Source: Agromyces badenianii
Lineage (GTDB): Bacteria; Actinomycetota; Actinomycetes; Actinomycetales; Microbacteriaceae
Length of the DNA stretch: 64,000 bases
Direction: 5' to 3'
Assembly (NCBI RefSeq): GCF_003070885.1
Contig: NZ_CP028913.1
Location: 1,860,001 to 1,924,000 of the forward strand
Every line of letters starts with the position of its first letter. Within the stretch, counting starts at the first letter, position 1. Made by a program: the position numbers and the translations under genes. The notes under the pieces are model-generated. The model was not told where the DNA came from. It searched no databases and saw nothing but the letters and a program-made list of their open reading frames with translations. Below, piece after piece: positions 63,444 to 64,000 of this stretch.

Positions 63444-64000
63444 TCAGACGAACACGGAAAGCGCCCCGGGCACGATCTCGACGTCGATCGGCAGCGACCC
63501 GATGCGCTCACCGTCGGCGTACGCGATGATGTCGTCGGCCTCGATGCGCACCTCGCGTGCGGTGAGGAACTCGACGGCCGGATGGTCGGAGTGCCGGCCC
63601 GCGAACACCTTCGGGAACACCGCGACGAGCCGCGCCCGCGAGAGCGGATGCACGATGAACACGTCGAGCAGGCCATCGCCGAGGTCGGCGTGCGGCACGA
63701 TGCGCATGCCGCCGCCGAGCGAGGAGTTGTTGGCCACGGAGACGAGCATCGCCCGTTGCTCGCGGCGCACCCCGTCGACGGTGATGGTGTAGCGGCGCGG
63801 GCGGAAGGTGATGAGCTCGCGCACCATGGCGAGCGTGTATCGGCTCGGCCCTCTCGGACGCGTCATCCGGTTCGCCCGTTCGTTGACGACGGCGTCGAAG
63901 CCGGTCGAGACGACCGACGCGAACCAGGTGCGCAAGGCCCCGTGCCGGATGAGTCCGGCATCGATACGTCGAGGCTCACGACCGAGCGCCTCCACGAGCG
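63444..64000 (-). CDS. Diacylglycerol/sphingosine kinase-family protein (partial, N-terminus off right edge)
   Basis: The visible 185 residues are the C-terminal part of a DagK-type lipid kinase: WFASVVSTGFDAVVNERANRM, LVSVANNSSLGGGMRIVPHADLGDGLLDVFIVHPLSR, and the final YADGERIGSLPIDVEIVPGAL. The GGG and the D-G-D-GLLDV block are the family signature of the second domain; the ATP-binding N-terminal domain lies outside. Substrate (diacylglycerol, or a mannosyl-lipid relative) cannot be decided from this half. Confidence 0.88.
   Translation of the reverse strand, partial: LVEALGREPRRIDAGLIRHGALRTWFASVVSTGFDAVVNERANRMTRPRGPSRYTLAMVRELITFRPRRYTITVDGVRREQRAMLVSVANNSSLGGGMRIVPHADLGDGLLDVFIVHPLSRARLVAVFPKVFAGRHSDHPAVEFLTAREVRIEADDIIAYADGERIGSLPIDVEIVPGALSVFV

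Noticed and set aside
1..64000. CRISPR arrays, insertion sequences, prophage, rRNA operons
   Set aside because: No regularly spaced repeats, no transposase, integrase or phage-structural reading frames (the only tyrosine recombinase is XerC), and no rRNA-like sequence.

Overview
The window is 64 kb of very GC-rich DNA (roughly 70% by eye) from an actinobacterium. The order rpsB–M23 peptidase–xerC–dprA–comM–yraN–DUF2469–rnhB–lepB–rplS, the block rpsP–khpA–rimM–trmD, a NnaR-type uroporphyrinogen-synthase/winged-helix regulator, and a leuCD–murA–plsC–gpsA–ddl run point to Micrococcales, most likely Microbacteriaceae (Agromyces-like). That placement rests on gene order and protein character only. 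No phage, insertion sequence, rRNA or CRISPR array is visible. It reads as a continuous core chromosome, entering inside rpsB and leaving inside a lipid-kinase gene.

Layout. 1–10.7 kb: translation, DNA uptake and recombination, protein secretion (rpsB, xerC, dprA, comM, yraN, rnhB, lepB, rplS, map). 10.8–24.1 kb: a complete nitrate/nitrite assimilation island. It holds nirD, then nirB–cobA–nnaR, narK–nasC–nasB, and on the other strand cbiX–mobA–DUF6457–moeA for siroheme and molybdenum cofactor. 24.1–26.1 kb: rpsP–khpA–rimM–trmD. 26–33 kb: a glutamate–cysteine ligase-like enzyme, a GH1 beta-glucosidase, a spermidine-synthase-like protein, and ffh and ftsY flanking an acidic small protein. 33–35.8 kb: a flavin oxidoreductase/GH13 glycosidase pair. 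35.8–43 kb: smc, a double-GNAT protein, mutM, rnc, rpmF and DUF177. 43–48.2 kb: transglutaminase–DUF58–MoxR, then coaD. 48.3–53.6 kb: recG, a repeat protein, rsmD, thiL and a DUF3515 lipoprotein. 53.7–60.2 kb: leuC–leuD–murA–plsC–gpsA–ddl, headed by a leucine leader peptide. 60.2–64 kb: PP2C phosphatase, TerC with a manganese riboswitch, a UPF0114 membrane protein, tRNA-Glu(CUC) and a partial diacylglycerol-kinase-like gene.

Main regulatory observations. (1) All four promoters of the nitrate island carry a GAAAC element exactly 10 bp before a TA(G/C)CGT-like −10. Two have a full TTCAC-n6-GAAAC half and a GAAAC repeat 22 bp further on, which is the geometry of actinobacterial GlnR boxes. The island also encodes a NnaR-type regulator. 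(2) leuC is preceded by an apparently leaderless 17-residue leader peptide with three consecutive Leu codons and an 11-bp hairpin. Because the downstream genes are tightly packed, this could couple leucine supply to murA, plsC, gpsA and ddl. (3) terC has a recognisable yybP-ykoY (Mn2+) riboswitch. (4) Several genes look leaderless, with a TANNNT box 6–7 bp before the start codon. (5) The octamer CGGATGCC/GGCATCCG is strikingly frequent throughout.
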